Below, in pieces: positions 7,843 through 16,388 of a DNA stretch of 38,051 nucleotides. The position numbers were made by a program, and so were the translations under genes. Below the pieces are notes generated by a model. The model did not search any database, was not told the DNA's origin, and worked only from the letters and a program-made list of their open reading frames with translations. Source of the stretch: Pleomorphochaeta sp. (GTDB lineage Bacteria; Spirochaetota; Spirochaetia; Sphaerochaetales; Sphaerochaetaceae); contig JAQQAS010000012.1 in the NCBI GenBank assembly GCA_028532815.1, forward strand, positions 1-38,051. The letters are read 5' to 3'. Within the stretch, counting starts at the first letter, position 1. Every line of letters begins with the position of its first letter.

Positions 7843-8913
7843 ATGAGTGTAGCAATAAACATACAACATGCATTAAAGGCATACGGTAAAAATGTAATTA
7901 TTCCAGATTTGGATGTAGAGATTAGAGATAAAGAGTTTTTTACATTATTAGGCCCTTCTGGCTGTGGTAAAACAACTTTATTAAGAATGATAGCAGGCTT
8001 TAATACCATTGAGGGTGGGGACTTCTATTTTGATGAAAATAGAATCAATGATTTAGACCCAAGTAGAAGAAATATTGGTATGGTATTCCAAAACTATGCT
8101 ATCTTTCCACATTTAACTGTCCGTGAAAATGTTGAATTTGGATTAAAGAATAGAAACTTTAGTAAATCCGAAATAGGACCAATGGCTGATAAGTTTTTAA
8201 AATTAATGCAAATCTATGAATACAGAGATAGGATGCCAGAGAGACTATCAGGTGGACAACAACAAAGAGTTGCTCTAGCACGTGCACTTGTAATTATGCC
8301 TGATGTATTGTTGATGGATGAACCTCTTTCAAACCTTGATGCTAAATTACGTTTAGAAATGAGACAAGCAATTAGAGATATTCAAAAAGAAGTTGGAATT
8401 ACTACTATCTATGTTACACACGATCAAGAAGAAGCAATGGCAATAAGTGATAGAATTGCCGTTATGAATCTTGGTGAAATTCAACAAATCGGTAGCCCTC
8501 AAGAAATATATCATAGACCATCTAATGAATTTGTTGCTAGCTTTATTGGTAGAACAAATATAATTAAAAGTGAATGTGATAAAAATGAGATTAATATCTT
8601 AAATCACAAAGTTAAATTTAATAATATTGATTATAAAGGAAGAGTAAAGGTATCTATTCGTCCTGAAGAGTTTATTATAACTGACGATGAAACTGCAATT
8701 CCAGCTGTAATTAAAGATACTATTTTCTTAGGTTTAAATACTCACTTCTTTATGGAATTACCAAATAAACAAATAGTAGAAATAATTAAAGAAAGTATGA
8801 TTAATAATAAAAATGAAACAGGTAAAACAGTCTATCTAACAATTAATACAGATAAAGTTAATGTATTTAGTGAAGATGGCAAAGAAAATTTGGTGATTGC
8901 CTATGAAAAATAA
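7843..8913 (+). CDS. ABC importer ATP-binding protein (FbpC/PotA-like)
   Basis: This 356-residue nucleotide-binding subunit is cytoplasmic. Walker A is GPSGCGKTT (residues 37-45), the Q-loop is MVFQNYAIFP, the signature is LSGGQQQRVALARAL, Walker B is VLLMDEP and the switch is THDQEEAMAISD. A C-terminal extension of about 120 residues with SIRPEEF resembles the TOBE regulatory domain of the MalK/PotA/FbpC class. It powers the fused permease, whose start codon lies inside its last codons (11-base overlap, ATG 8903), so translation is coupled. AGGG precedes ATG 7843. Confidence 0.93.
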   Translation: MSVAINIQHALKAYGKNVIIPDLDVEIRDKEFFTLLGPSGCGKTTLLRMIAGFNTIEGGDFYFDENRINDLDPSRRNIGMVFQNYAIFPHLTVRENVEFGLKNRNFSKSEIGPMADKFLKLMQIYEYRDRMPERLSGGQQQRVALARALVIMPDVLLMDEPLSNLDAKLRLEMRQAIRDIQKEVGITTIYVTHDQEEAMAISDRIAVMNLGEIQQIGSPQEIYHRPSNEFVASFIGRTNIIKSECDKNEINILNHKVKFNNIDYKGRVKVSIRPEEFIITDDETAIPAVIKDTIFLGLNTHFFMELPNKQIVEIIKESMINNKNETGKTVYLTINTDKVNVFSEDGKENLVIAYEK

Positions 8914-10558
8914 GAAATCAAAAATTAATTTATGGTCCTCATCAACTTTAGGATTATTAACACTTTATACTATCTTTTTGATTATCCCCCTTCTAATATT
9001 GCTTTCAGAGTCATTCATTGATTCTAAAACAGGATTATTTACTTTAGATAATTTTAAAAGATTTTTCGAAAAGAAATATTATTATTCTACACTATTAAAT
9101 TCTTTTAAAATCTCGATTGTTATTACTTTTGTTGCTGTAGTTTTAGGAACAGTTTTAGCTTTCTTTTTTGCAAGATTTAAAATAAAAGGTGCTAAGGGAT
9201 TAAGAATATTAATAATTCTATCTAGTATGTCTGCTCCATTTGTTGGTGCTTATTCATGGATCTTATTATTAGGCAGAAATGGGGTGGTAACAAAGTTTTT
9301 TGAAAATCTATTAAATATTCAGATGCCTGATATTTATGGCTTTAAAGGTATTTTACTAGTTCTTTCCTTACAACTTTATCCTTTAATATTTTTATATGTT
9401 TCTGGAGCATTTTCCAATGTAGATAATTCATTATTAGAAGCTTCTGAAAACTTAGGATGCTCTGGGGTTAACAGATTCTTTAAAGTAATCTTACCTTTAA
9501 TTTTGCCAACTGTTTTAGCAGGTGCTTTATTGGTATTTATGAGATGTTTTAGTGATTTTGGAACCCCTATGCTAATTGGAGAAGGGTATAGAACTTTCCC
9601 AATTACAATATATGATGCTTATATGTCTGAATTAGGAGGGAATAATGGATTTGCAGCAAGTATTGCTATTCTTGCTATCATAATTACATTAATAATATTC
9701 CTTTTCCAAAAGTATATTTCACAAAAGCATTCATTTACTATGAATAGTATTAATAAGATTAGACCAAAAGAAATTCATGGTGTAAAAAATGTTCTAATTC
9801 ATATTTACTCTTATGTTTTAATATCATTATCAATTGCACCACAAGTTTATGTAATTTATACTTCCTTTAAGAAAGTTAATGGTACAGTATTTACTAGTGG
9901 ATATTCTTTTGAAAGTTACACCATTGCGTTCTCAAAAATGGGAAACGCTATAAGGAATACTATTATAATTCCATTAACAGCTCTTATATTTGTTTTAATA
10001 ATTGCTGTATTTATTGCTTATCTTGTAGTAAGAAAAAAATCTAAAATAACTGCAATTATAGATACTGTTTCTATGGTCCCTTATATTATTCCTGGTATTG
10101 TTGTTGGTATTGCATTATCAAGTGCATTTAACAAGCCACCACTTGTATTGACAGGAAGTATGACAATTATGGTAATAGCTCTTATTATAAGACGTTTACC
10201 ATACACAATTAGATCAACAGTTGCTACATTACAACAAATTCCATTAACGGTTGAAGAAGCGTCCCTTTCTCTTGGAGCAAGTAATGCAAAAACATTTTGG
10301 AAAATTACTATTCCAATGATGAGTGCAGGAATTATTTCAGGGGCTATTTTATCTTGGATAACAATGATTAGTGAATTATCATCTGCTATATTGTTGTATA
10401 CAGGAAAGACAAGAACCTTAACCATTGAGGTATATACTCAAGTACTTCGTGGTAATTATGGAGTTGCAGCCGCTCTTGCAACCATATTAACGCTATTAAC
10501 GGTTGCCTCTTTACTTATTTTTAATAAAGTAAATAAAGGCCAAGATTTATCAATGTAA
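8903..10558 (+). CDS. ABC importer permease, fused double-permease type (FbpB/AfuB-like)
   Basis: This is a 551-residue integral membrane protein with two tandem permease domains, each with about six membrane segments and an EAA-type loop (SLLEASENLGCSG in the first half, VEEASLSLGASNAKTFWKITIP in the second). Fusion of both permease halves is typical of AfuB/FbpB systems. I prefer ATG 8903 over an in-frame TTG at 8897, because GGTGAT at 8892 is better spaced from the ATG. It completes the importer with the preceding ATPase and binding protein. A terminator follows at 10582-10608. Confidence 0.9.
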   Translation: MKNKKSKINLWSSSTLGLLTLYTIFLIIPLLILLSESFIDSKTGLFTLDNFKRFFEKKYYYSTLLNSFKISIVITFVAVVLGTVLAFFFARFKIKGAKGLRILIILSSMSAPFVGAYSWILLLGRNGVVTKFFENLLNIQMPDIYGFKGILLVLSLQLYPLIFLYVSGAFSNVDNSLLEASENLGCSGVNRFFKVILPLILPTVLAGALLVFMRCFSDFGTPMLIGEGYRTFPITIYDAYMSELGGNNGFAASIAILAIIITLIIFLFQKYISQKHSFTMNSINKIRPKEIHGVKNVLIHIYSYVLISLSIAPQVYVIYTSFKKVNGTVFTSGYSFESYTIAFSKMGNAIRNTIIIPLTALIFVLIIAVFIAYLVVRKKSKITAIIDTVSMVPYIIPGIVVGIALSSAFNKPPLVLTGSMTIMVIALIIRRLPYTIRSTVATLQQIPLTVEEASLSLGASNAKTFWKITIPMMSAGIISGAILSWITMISELSSAILLYTGKTRTLTIEVYTQVLRGNYGVAAALATILTLLTVASLLIFNKVNKGQDLSM

Positions 10559-10581
10559 ATCTCTTAATATTTTATTATCTT

Positions 10582-10608
10582 AGTCGTTGTATTTGTTGTA
10601 CAACGACT
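10582..10608. terminator. Bidirectional terminator between importer and DUF1847 gene
   Basis: AGTCGTTGTA (10582-10591) pairs exactly with TACAACGACT (10599-10608) across a 7-base loop, followed by TTTATTGTTTT on the plus strand. It sits between convergent genes and can serve both. Confidence 0.85.
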
Positions 10609-10621
10609 TTATTGTTTTAAT

Positions 10622-11083
10622 CTATTTACTAATATCATAAATGGCCTGATCCATATCATTATTATTGGTAAAATCTTTTGTGTAAACACAAGTTACAAGG
10701 GCATTAGAGACTCTGTTAAATATCATATCATGACCAACACAAAGTCCAATTGAAATGTTTAAATCAGTATTTTTATCATTCAAATATTGAGCTTGACCTG
10801 CGGGGTTACAAAGAACTCTAGAACTGTTTTCATTGAATAATTCTTTTTTACTTAATCTACCATATTTACAATCAACTGTAAAAATTTGGAAATCACTTTC
10901 AAGATATTCTTTTATTATATAAGCTTCTCTTCTAAAGGTTATACAATAAGCAATTCCAATCCCTTTATAATTAGCTTCAAGAGCGAAAGCTTTTATTTGT
11001 TCTAATCTATTTAAACTCATATTAGCTGTTTTATCTGCAACCTTCATAATCTCAAGAGACTTTTTATCGTATAAAGTTTTCAT
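10622..11083 (-). CDS. DUF1847-family protein (predicted metal-binding)
   Basis: This 153-residue cytoplasmic protein matches the DUF1847 pattern: an early NRLEQIKAFA helix, IGIAYC, a VDCKYG cysteine and the hallmark block CNPAGQAQYLN followed by NISIGLCVGHDMIF. The conserved cysteines and the GHD histidine suggest metal binding; the biochemical role of the family is not established. The C-terminal KDR-xx-HNP element that I associate with this family is replaced by TKDFTNNND, so the C-terminus is divergent. It is monocistronic, with its own promoter and a dyad over the -35 (11120-11158). Confidence 0.75.
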   Translation of the reverse strand: MKTLYDKKSLEIMKVADKTANMSLNRLEQIKAFALEANYKGIGIAYCITFRREAYIIKEYLESDFQIFTVDCKYGRLSKKELFNENSSRVLCNPAGQAQYLNDKNTDLNISIGLCVGHDMIFNRVSNALVTCVYTKDFTNNNDMDQAIYDISK

Positions 11084-11119
11084 TATTGTCCTTTCTATTT
11101 AAGTTTTAAAATTATGATT

Positions 11120-11158
11120 ATTATAGGCATATGTCAATAAATCTGCAAGGTATCTTGC
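11120..11158 (-). promoter_or_regulatory. Promoter with operator-like dyad for the DUF1847 gene
   Basis: On the minus strand, TTGCAG (11148-11143) and TATAAT (11125-11120) are 17 bases apart, giving a transcript with about a 30-base leader. The perfect dyad GCAAG-N4-CTTGC (11145-11158) overlaps the -35, a position where a bound protein would block polymerase. The regulator is unknown. Confidence 0.6.
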
Positions 11159-11310
11159 TTATCTATTTTTAAAAAATAGAGATATAATTTCATTTTAGTA
11201 GGAGTAGAAGAAAGAAAATATACGATACTTATATAAATTATCAAGCATTAGTTAATTATTTATAGCTCTTAAATATTCTATTTTTTATTTTATTTTTGTA
11301 TACTCAATTT

Positions 11311-11583
11311 ATGGAAAAATCAATTATTAGTGTTCTTGGAAAAGACAGAGTAGGAATTATTGCTACAATTTGTAGTTATTTAGCTCAAAACAATGTAAAT
11401 ATTTTGGATATCTCCCAAACTATTGTTGGTGGATTGTTTCAGATGATGATGATCTGTGATACAGAAAAATGTAGTAAAGACTTTCATGAAGTTGCAGATG
11501 ATCTCCATGATATTGGTGATGAACTAGGTGTTCAAATCAAACTACAAAAAGAAGAAATTTTTGAAAAGATGCAACGCATCTAG
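11311..11583 (+). CDS. ACT-domain protein, UPF0237 family
   Basis: This is a 90-residue single ACT domain beginning MEKSIISVLGKDRVGIIA and containing ILDISQTIVGGLFQMMM. ACT domains bind amino acids or similar small ligands; UPF0237 proteins are small regulators of unknown target. It is immediately followed (9-base gap) by the UPF0210 gene, a conserved pairing in many bacteria. I choose ATG 11311 over the in-frame TTG at 11296 because family members start at this point. No ribosome-binding site is visible, and TATACT lies 7 bases before the ATG, so the message may be leaderless. Confidence 0.85.
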   Translation: MEKSIISVLGKDRVGIIATICSYLAQNNVNILDISQTIVGGLFQMMMICDTEKCSKDFHEVADDLHDIGDELGVQIKLQKEEIFEKMQRI

Positions 11584-11592
11584 GAGGAATCA

Positions 11593-12957
11593 ATGCCAAG
11601 TCTAAGTGAAGTCGTTGATACAAACAAGATGTTTGAAAAAGATAACCTAGATGTAAGAACCATTACTATGGGGATAAGTCTTTTAAGTTGTATCGATAGT
11701 AACCTTGAGGTATTAAAAAAAAATATCTATGAGAAAATAACAACAACTGCTAAAGATTTAGTTAAAGTTGGTAAAGAGATAGAAAGTGATTATGCTATTC
11801 CAATTGTAAATAAAAGAATATCAATTACTCCTTTAGCATTTATTGGATCTTCAGCTTGTAAAACAAAAGAAGATTATGTTGAACTTGCTCAAGTTTTAGA
11901 TCAAGCTGCTAAAGATGTAGGTGTTAATTTTATTGGTGGTTATACTGCAATTGTGGCAAAAGGTATGACTAAAAGTGAAGAGCTTTTAATTAGATCTATC
12001 CCACAAGCAATGGCTAAAACTGATTGTTTATGTGCTTCTGTTAATGTAGGTTCAACAAAAACTGGATTGAATATGGATGCAGTTAAACTAATGGGTCAAA
12101 TTGTTAAAGAAACAGCAATCTTAACTAAAGATAGAGATAGTATTGGCTGTTCAAAGCTTGTTGTATTATGTAACGCCCCTGATGATAATCCCTTTATGGC
12201 AGGAGCTTTCCATGGTGTTACTGAAACTGACAATGTTATTAATGTTGGTGTTAGTGGGCCTGGAGTAATTAATGAAGCAATCCAAAGTGTAAAAGGAAAA
12301 AATTTTACAGAACTTTGTGAAATAATAAAACAAACTTCTTTTAAAGTTACAAGACTTGGACAATTAGTTGCTCAAGAAGCTAGTAAAAGATTAAATATTC
12401 CATTTGGAATATTAGACTTATCTTTAGCTCCAACTCCTGCAGTTGGTGATTCTATTGCAGAAATATTAGAAAGTATGGGACTTGAAGAAGTTGGCTGTCC
12501 TGGTACTACAGCAGCTTTAGCTCTATTAAATGACCAAGTTAAAAAAGGTGGAATCATGGCATCTTCTTCTGTAGGAGGGCTTTCCGGTGCTTTTATTCCT
12601 GTAAGTGAAGATCAAAATATGATAAATGCTGCAGCTAGTGGTGGCTTGTGTATTGAAAAATTAGAAGCAATGACTTGTGTATGTTCTGTTGGCCTAGATA
12701 TGATTGCAATCCCTGGTGATACAGAAGCTACTACAATTGCGGGAATTATTGCAGATGAAGCAGCAATTGGTATGATAAATGCTAAAACTACAGCTGTTAG
12801 AATAATACCTGTTATTGGTAAAACTTTAGGTGATTCTGCTGAATTTGGTGGTTTATTAGGTTTTGCTCCAATAATGAAAGTTAATACTAAATCTTGTGCT
12901 GAGTTTATAAACAGAGGTGGAAGAATCCCAGCTCCAATTCATAGCTTTAAAAACTAA
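11593..12957 (+). CDS. UPF0210 (DUF711) PFL-like family protein
   Basis: This 454-residue protein is of normal length for UPF0210/DUF711, a family with a pyruvate-formate-lyase-like fold but no established activity. Recognisable blocks are [13 protein letters not shown] near the N-terminus, [43 protein letters not shown] and [14 protein letters not shown]. Glycine-rich loops are frequent, and I see no glycyl-radical motif. An excellent ribosome site (TAGGAGG) overlaps the stop of the ACT gene, so translation is probably coupled and the ACT protein may sense a ligand for this enzyme. A terminator follows at 13003. Confidence 0.9.
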   Translation: MPSLSEVVDTNKMFEKDNLDVRTITMGISLLSCIDSNLEVLKKNIYEKITTTAKDLVKVGKEIESDYAIPIVNKRISITPLAFIGSSACKTKEDYVELAQVLDQAAKDVGVNFIGGYTAIVAKGMTKSEELLIRSIPQAMAKTDCLCASVNVGSTKTGLNMDAVKLMGQIVKETAILTKDRDSIGCSKLVVLCNAPDDNPFMAGAFHGVTETDNVINVGVSGPGVINEAIQSVKGKNFTELCEIIKQTSFKVTRLGQLVAQEASKRLNIPFGILDLSLAPTPAVGDSIAEILESMGLEEVGCPGTTAALALLNDQVKKGGIMASSSVGGLSGAFIPVSEDQNMINAAASGGLCIEKLEAMTCVCSVGLDMIAIPGDTEATTIAGIIADEAAIGMINAKTTAVRIIPVIGKTLGDSAEFGGLLGFAPIMKVNTKSCAEFINRGGRIPAPIHSFKN

Positions 12958-13002
12958 TAGCATTTTATATTTTGTATTAAATATTACAAATAACTTATTT
13001 AG

Positions 13003-13025
13003 TCATCCTAGAATTTCTAGGATGA
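13003..13025 (+). terminator. Intrinsic terminator after UPF0210
   Basis: TCATCCTAGAA (13003-13013) and TTCTAGGATGA (13015-13025) are exact complements, followed by TATTTTATT. The innermost pairs must open to make a loop. Confidence 0.8.
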
Positions 13026-13047
13026 TATTTTATTAGGAGGTGTTTTT

Positions 13048-13611
13048 TTGAACATTGAAGTTGTAGAATATGATAGTAAATGGGAGTGTGAATTCGTAAA
13101 AGCAAAAACCTTTTTCACTAAATTGTTAAATACTATTGATATCGAAATTGTTCATGTAGGGAGCACTTCTGTTTATAAAATGTGGGCAAAACCTATTCTT
13201 GATATTGATATTATAGTTAATGATAATGAAGATAAATTAAAAGTTATAAAAAAATTAGAGAGTGTTGGTTATAAACATCTTGGAAATTTAAACATAGAGG
13301 GTAGAGAAGCTTTCTCTTATGATTATAAAAACCCTTATATAAATTGGATGAATCATCATCTTTATCTTTGTATTAGGGGAAATGAACACTTAAATAATCA
13401 TCTTTTATTGAAAAAACATTTGATTGAGAATGAGGGAGATAGAATTATTTACAGTAATTTAAAGAAAAAGCTTAGTAAAAAATTTTCCACCGATATTGAT
13501 TCTTATATTGATGGAAAAACTCAATTAATTACCTCATTTTTACAAAAAGAAGGAGTTAGTGAAGCATCTCTTTTAAAAATTAAAAAAGTGAATTTAAAAG
13601 ATAAGATATAA
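13048..13611 (+). CDS. GrpB/UPF0157 family protein, nucleotidyltransferase fold
   Basis: This 187-residue protein matches the GrpB (UPF0157) family, which has a nucleotidyltransferase-like core. The pattern is EIVHVGSTSVYKMWAKPILDIDIIV, with the GS pair (about residues 38-39) and Asp52/Asp54 as the expected metal-binding acids. Conserved later blocks are NHHLYLC and the basic LKKKL region. The usual AVPGLA segment after GST is replaced by SVYKMW. Initiation is at TTG 13048: AGGAGG at 13035-13040 is spaced seven bases from it and no ATG is available. Substrate unknown; no toxin partner is seen. It appears to be monocistronic. Confidence 0.8.
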   Translation: MNIEVVEYDSKWECEFVKAKTFFTKLLNTIDIEIVHVGSTSVYKMWAKPILDIDIIVNDNEDKLKVIKKLESVGYKHLGNLNIEGREAFSYDYKNPYINWMNHHLYLCIRGNEHLNNHLLLKKHLIENEGDRIIYSNLKKKLSKKFSTDIDSYIDGKTQLITSFLQKEGVSEASLLKIKKVNLKDKI

Positions 13612-13703
13612 AAGCTTTAATCAAACTTAAGAAAATAATTATAGAGTTTAAGTGATAAATATTATAATATTGATTTTATGTTGAAGAGCGAGGTAATAAA
13701 TTT

Positions 13704-14675
13704 ATGAACAAGACAAAAGCTTTAGTATTAATTAGAGTAAGTGATGAAGAGAAAGAAATATTTACACAATTTAAAGATAAAATAGATTTTACATTTAAAG
13801 ATAAAGAAAAATATACAATTACAAAAGAAGATGTTTGTAATGCCCAAATTATTATTGGATATCCACCAAGAAAATTTTTAAAAGATGCAAATAATTTAGA
13901 ATGGTTACAGATGATTTCTTCAGGTGTTGATAAGTATATGGAAGCAAATGTAGTTCCAAAGCAAACAATATTGACTAATGCAAAAGGATCTTACGGTGAT
14001 TCTCAATCTGAGTTTATGCTATCTCTTCTTTTATCTCTTATGAAAAAAATTCATATATATCGAGATAATCAACTTAAGGCAAAATGGCATGATGAAGGCA
14101 GCGTTATGATGCTTAAAGGTTCTACTGCAATTGTAATCGGTCTTGGCGATATTGGCAGTGAATTTTCAAGATTACTAAAAGCTTTCGGTGTTCATGTTAT
14201 TGGAGTTAGAAGAGATGTAACTAAGAAATGTAATCATGTAGATGAATTATATAGTTTTACTCAATTAGATTCCATTATACCCAGAGCAGACATAATAGCT
14301 ATGGTTGTTCCATCAACTCCTGAAACTCAAAATCTGATCAATGCTAAAAGAATTGCTATGATGAAAGAAGGCTCTGTATTAGTAAATACTGGAAGAGGGG
14401 TTACAGTTGATAATGAAGCACTTTGTGATTCAATTGAACAAGGTAAAATATCTGGTGCTGCTTTAGATGTATTTAATATTGAGCCATTGCCAAAAGATCA
14501 CAGAGCTTGGAAAATTAAAAATTTAATTATTACCCCGCACTCTGCAGGTCAAGATTATATGGAACATAACTGGAAAAAGACATTAGATCTTATTGAATAT
14601 AATTTAAGAGCTTATTTAGATGGGAAAAAACTAAAGAATGTTGTAGATAGAGATATCTATGAATTTAAAGAATAG
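13704..14675 (+). CDS. D-isomer-specific 2-hydroxyacid dehydrogenase
   Basis: This is a 323-residue NAD(P)-dependent oxidoreductase. The Rossmann motif is VIGLGDIGSEF (about residues 144-154). The catalytic arginine lies in VLVNTGRGVTVD, the glutamate in DVFNIEPLP and the histidine in TPHSAGQD, so the active-site set looks complete. Divergence in the substrate-binding N-terminal half (IIIGYPPRKFL, QMISSGVDKY) resembles the glyoxylate/hydroxypyruvate-type branch, but the substrate cannot be named. It appears monocistronic, with a TATAAT-like -10 in the 92-base gap before it. Confidence 0.9.
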   Translation: MNKTKALVLIRVSDEEKEIFTQFKDKIDFTFKDKEKYTITKEDVCNAQIIIGYPPRKFLKDANNLEWLQMISSGVDKYMEANVVPKQTILTNAKGSYGDSQSEFMLSLLLSLMKKIHIYRDNQLKAKWHDEGSVMMLKGSTAIVIGLGDIGSEFSRLLKAFGVHVIGVRRDVTKKCNHVDELYSFTQLDSIIPRADIIAMVVPSTPETQNLINAKRIAMMKEGSVLVNTGRGVTVDNEALCDSIEQGKISGAALDVFNIEPLPKDHRAWKIKNLIITPHSAGQDYMEHNWKKTLDLIEYNLRAYLDGKKLKNVVDRDIYEFKE

Positions 14676-14906
14676 TTTAGTTGAGTAATTATATGGTGTG
14701 TTCCCCTTATTAGGCTATTTTAGTGCGGTTGACAGATTTAAATATATTTATCAACATAAGGAAAGAAAAAAAATAATGATTATCTTAAATTCACATATAG
14801 CCTAAATTTGGCTAATTCAATTATAGAGTTGATATAATTTAAAAGCATAATCCCGGAACAAGTTCTCCGGGTTTTTGTTTTGTGCTATTTTTGTTTTTCT
14901 AGATAA
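14676..14906 (+). other. Structured intergenic leader ending in a terminator
   Basis: No ordinary gene lies here. TTAGGCTAT (14710-14718 region) is the exact complement of ATAGCCTAA (about 14797-14805). Between them, GTTGA and TCAAC form an inner helix, and a second possible helix (TAGCC/GGCTA) competes near 14798-14815. A nine-codon frame (ATG 14776 to TAA 14805) is present. A GC-rich hairpin at 14852-14871 with a T-tail follows. The arrangement could be a riboswitch or attenuator for the transporter downstream, or simply the 3' end of the dehydrogenase message. Confidence 0.4.
14852..14880 (+). terminator. GC-rich intrinsic terminator/attenuator before BCCT gene
   Basis: CCCGGA (14852-14857) pairs with TCCGGG (14866-14871), followed immediately by TTTTTGTTTT. 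It lies about 180 bases after the dehydrogenase stop and shortly before the transporter reading frame. Confidence 0.8.
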
Positions 14907-16295
14907 TTTAGGATCATATTTATCAGTATCGAAAATAAAGAAAATTTTCAAGAAAAGAAGAAAAAATTTGACATACATCCTGTCATATTTTTCACCTCAG
15001 CAGCATTAATAATCGGGTTTGTTATATTCTCTGTCTTCTTCAATGAGATGGTTGGTGGAATTTTTAATCCATTACTAAATGGTATTTCTACAAATGCTGG
15101 ATGGTTTTTTACTCTCTGTGTAAATGTAATATTAATATTTGTTGTTTATATTATGTTTAGTCGTTATGGCGAAATTCGCATAGGTGGAGATGACGCAGAA
15201 CCAGATTTTACAACCCAAAGTTGGTTTGCTATACTATTTTCAGCTGGAATGGGAATAGGTTTATTGTTTTATGGAGTTGCAGAACCTATGTTTCATTTTA
15301 CAAACCCTCCAATTCCTGTAGAAAACCAAACAGAAGCAGCTCATCAAGCAATGGCTTTTACATTTATGCACTGGGGACTGCATTCCTGGGCAATCTATGC
15401 ACTAATTGCTTTGGCTTTAGCTTTCTTTAGTTTCAATAAAGGACAGCCTTTATCTATTAGAACAATATTTTATCCACTACTTGGCGATAAAATTCAGGGT
15501 GCTTGGGGAAATTTAATAGACATTTTAGCAACAGTGGCAACTCTTTTTGGTGTTGCAACATCACTAGGTTTTGGTGTTCAACAAATAAATGCAGGATTTA
15601 GTCATTTATTTGGTATAGAACAGAGCCTTCCAGTACAAATAGTTTTGATTGTTGTAATTACAGCAATAGCAACCGTTTCTGTTGTAAAAGGGCTTGATTC
15701 AGGTATTAGAAAACTTTCTGAATTAAATATTAAACTTGCAATGCTTTTATTATTATTTGTATTTATCTTTGGTCCAACAATGTTTATATTAAACGGATTT
15801 GCTGAAAATATTGGTTATTATGTGCAAAAACTTACTGTTATATCTACTTGGAACGAAACATTTGAAAATAGTAATTGGCAAAACTCCTGGACAGTATTCT
15901 ATTGGGCTTGGTGGATTGCATGGTCTCCATTTGTAGGAATGTTTATAGCTCGTGTATCAAGAGGTAGAACCATTAGAGAATTTTTAATGGGAGTATTATG
16001 TGTACCAACTCTAGTTACTTTCTTATGGATGACTGTTTTTGGTAATTCAGCATTATATATAGAAATGTTCCAAGGTGGTGGATTTGCACAGGCTGTAACT
16101 GATAATGTCCCACTATCTCTATTCTTATTATTAGAGAGATTACCCTTTAATGCAATCACATCAATTTTAGGTGTTTTAGTTGTTATAAGTTTTTTTGTTA
16201 CCTCATCAGATTCTGGATCTATGGTTATTGATATCATCACAGCTGGAGGGAATCCTGATCCTCCTATAAAAGATTTGAAAATAGAAATAAGTTAA
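14907..16295 (+). pseudogene. BCCT-family (betaine/carnitine/choline) transporter, truncated and without a standard start
   Basis: The frame carries unmistakable BCCT motifs: GMGIGLLFYGVAEPM, the WAWWIAWSPFVGMFIARVSRGRTIREF block and TSSDSGSMVIDIITAGG. The first ATG is 15048, but homology-like sequence with the first membrane segment (KFDIHPVIFFTSAALIIGF) continues upstream in frame to about 14922, where only ATC/ATA codons occur before a stop at 14904. The protein ends right after GGNPDPPI with an unrelated short tail, so about 100-130 residues and the last two membrane segments are missing. Full members have about 12 segments and 500 or more residues. Most likely a decayed compatible-solute transporter; function is doubtful. 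Confidence 0.8.
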
Positions 16296-16309
16296 TTTAA
16301 AAATATAAA

Positions 16310-16351
16310 TATCCTTTTCTTCCTATAAATATATAGGAAAAGAAAAGGATA
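16310..16351. terminator. Long bidirectional hairpin terminator
   Basis: The left arm at 16310-16327 and the right arm at 16332-16351 are complementary apart from an inserted base or two, forming a stem of about 18 bp. T-runs lie on both outer sides. It separates the convergent BCCT remnant and the GH13 gene. Confidence 0.85.
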
Positions 16352-16388
16352 ATTTTTAGTAAAATATTTTTATTTATCTTGTACTGAA

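Noticed and set aside
10081-10425. Antisense frame inside the fused permease gene
   Set aside because: Mirror of a hydrophobic coding sequence; no start signal or family resemblance.
14776-14805. Nine-codon leader peptide (MIILNSHIA)
   Set aside because: It has a plausible start and an AGGAAAG upstream, but its codons have no regulatory pattern and chance frames of this size are common; mentioned only as part of the leader.
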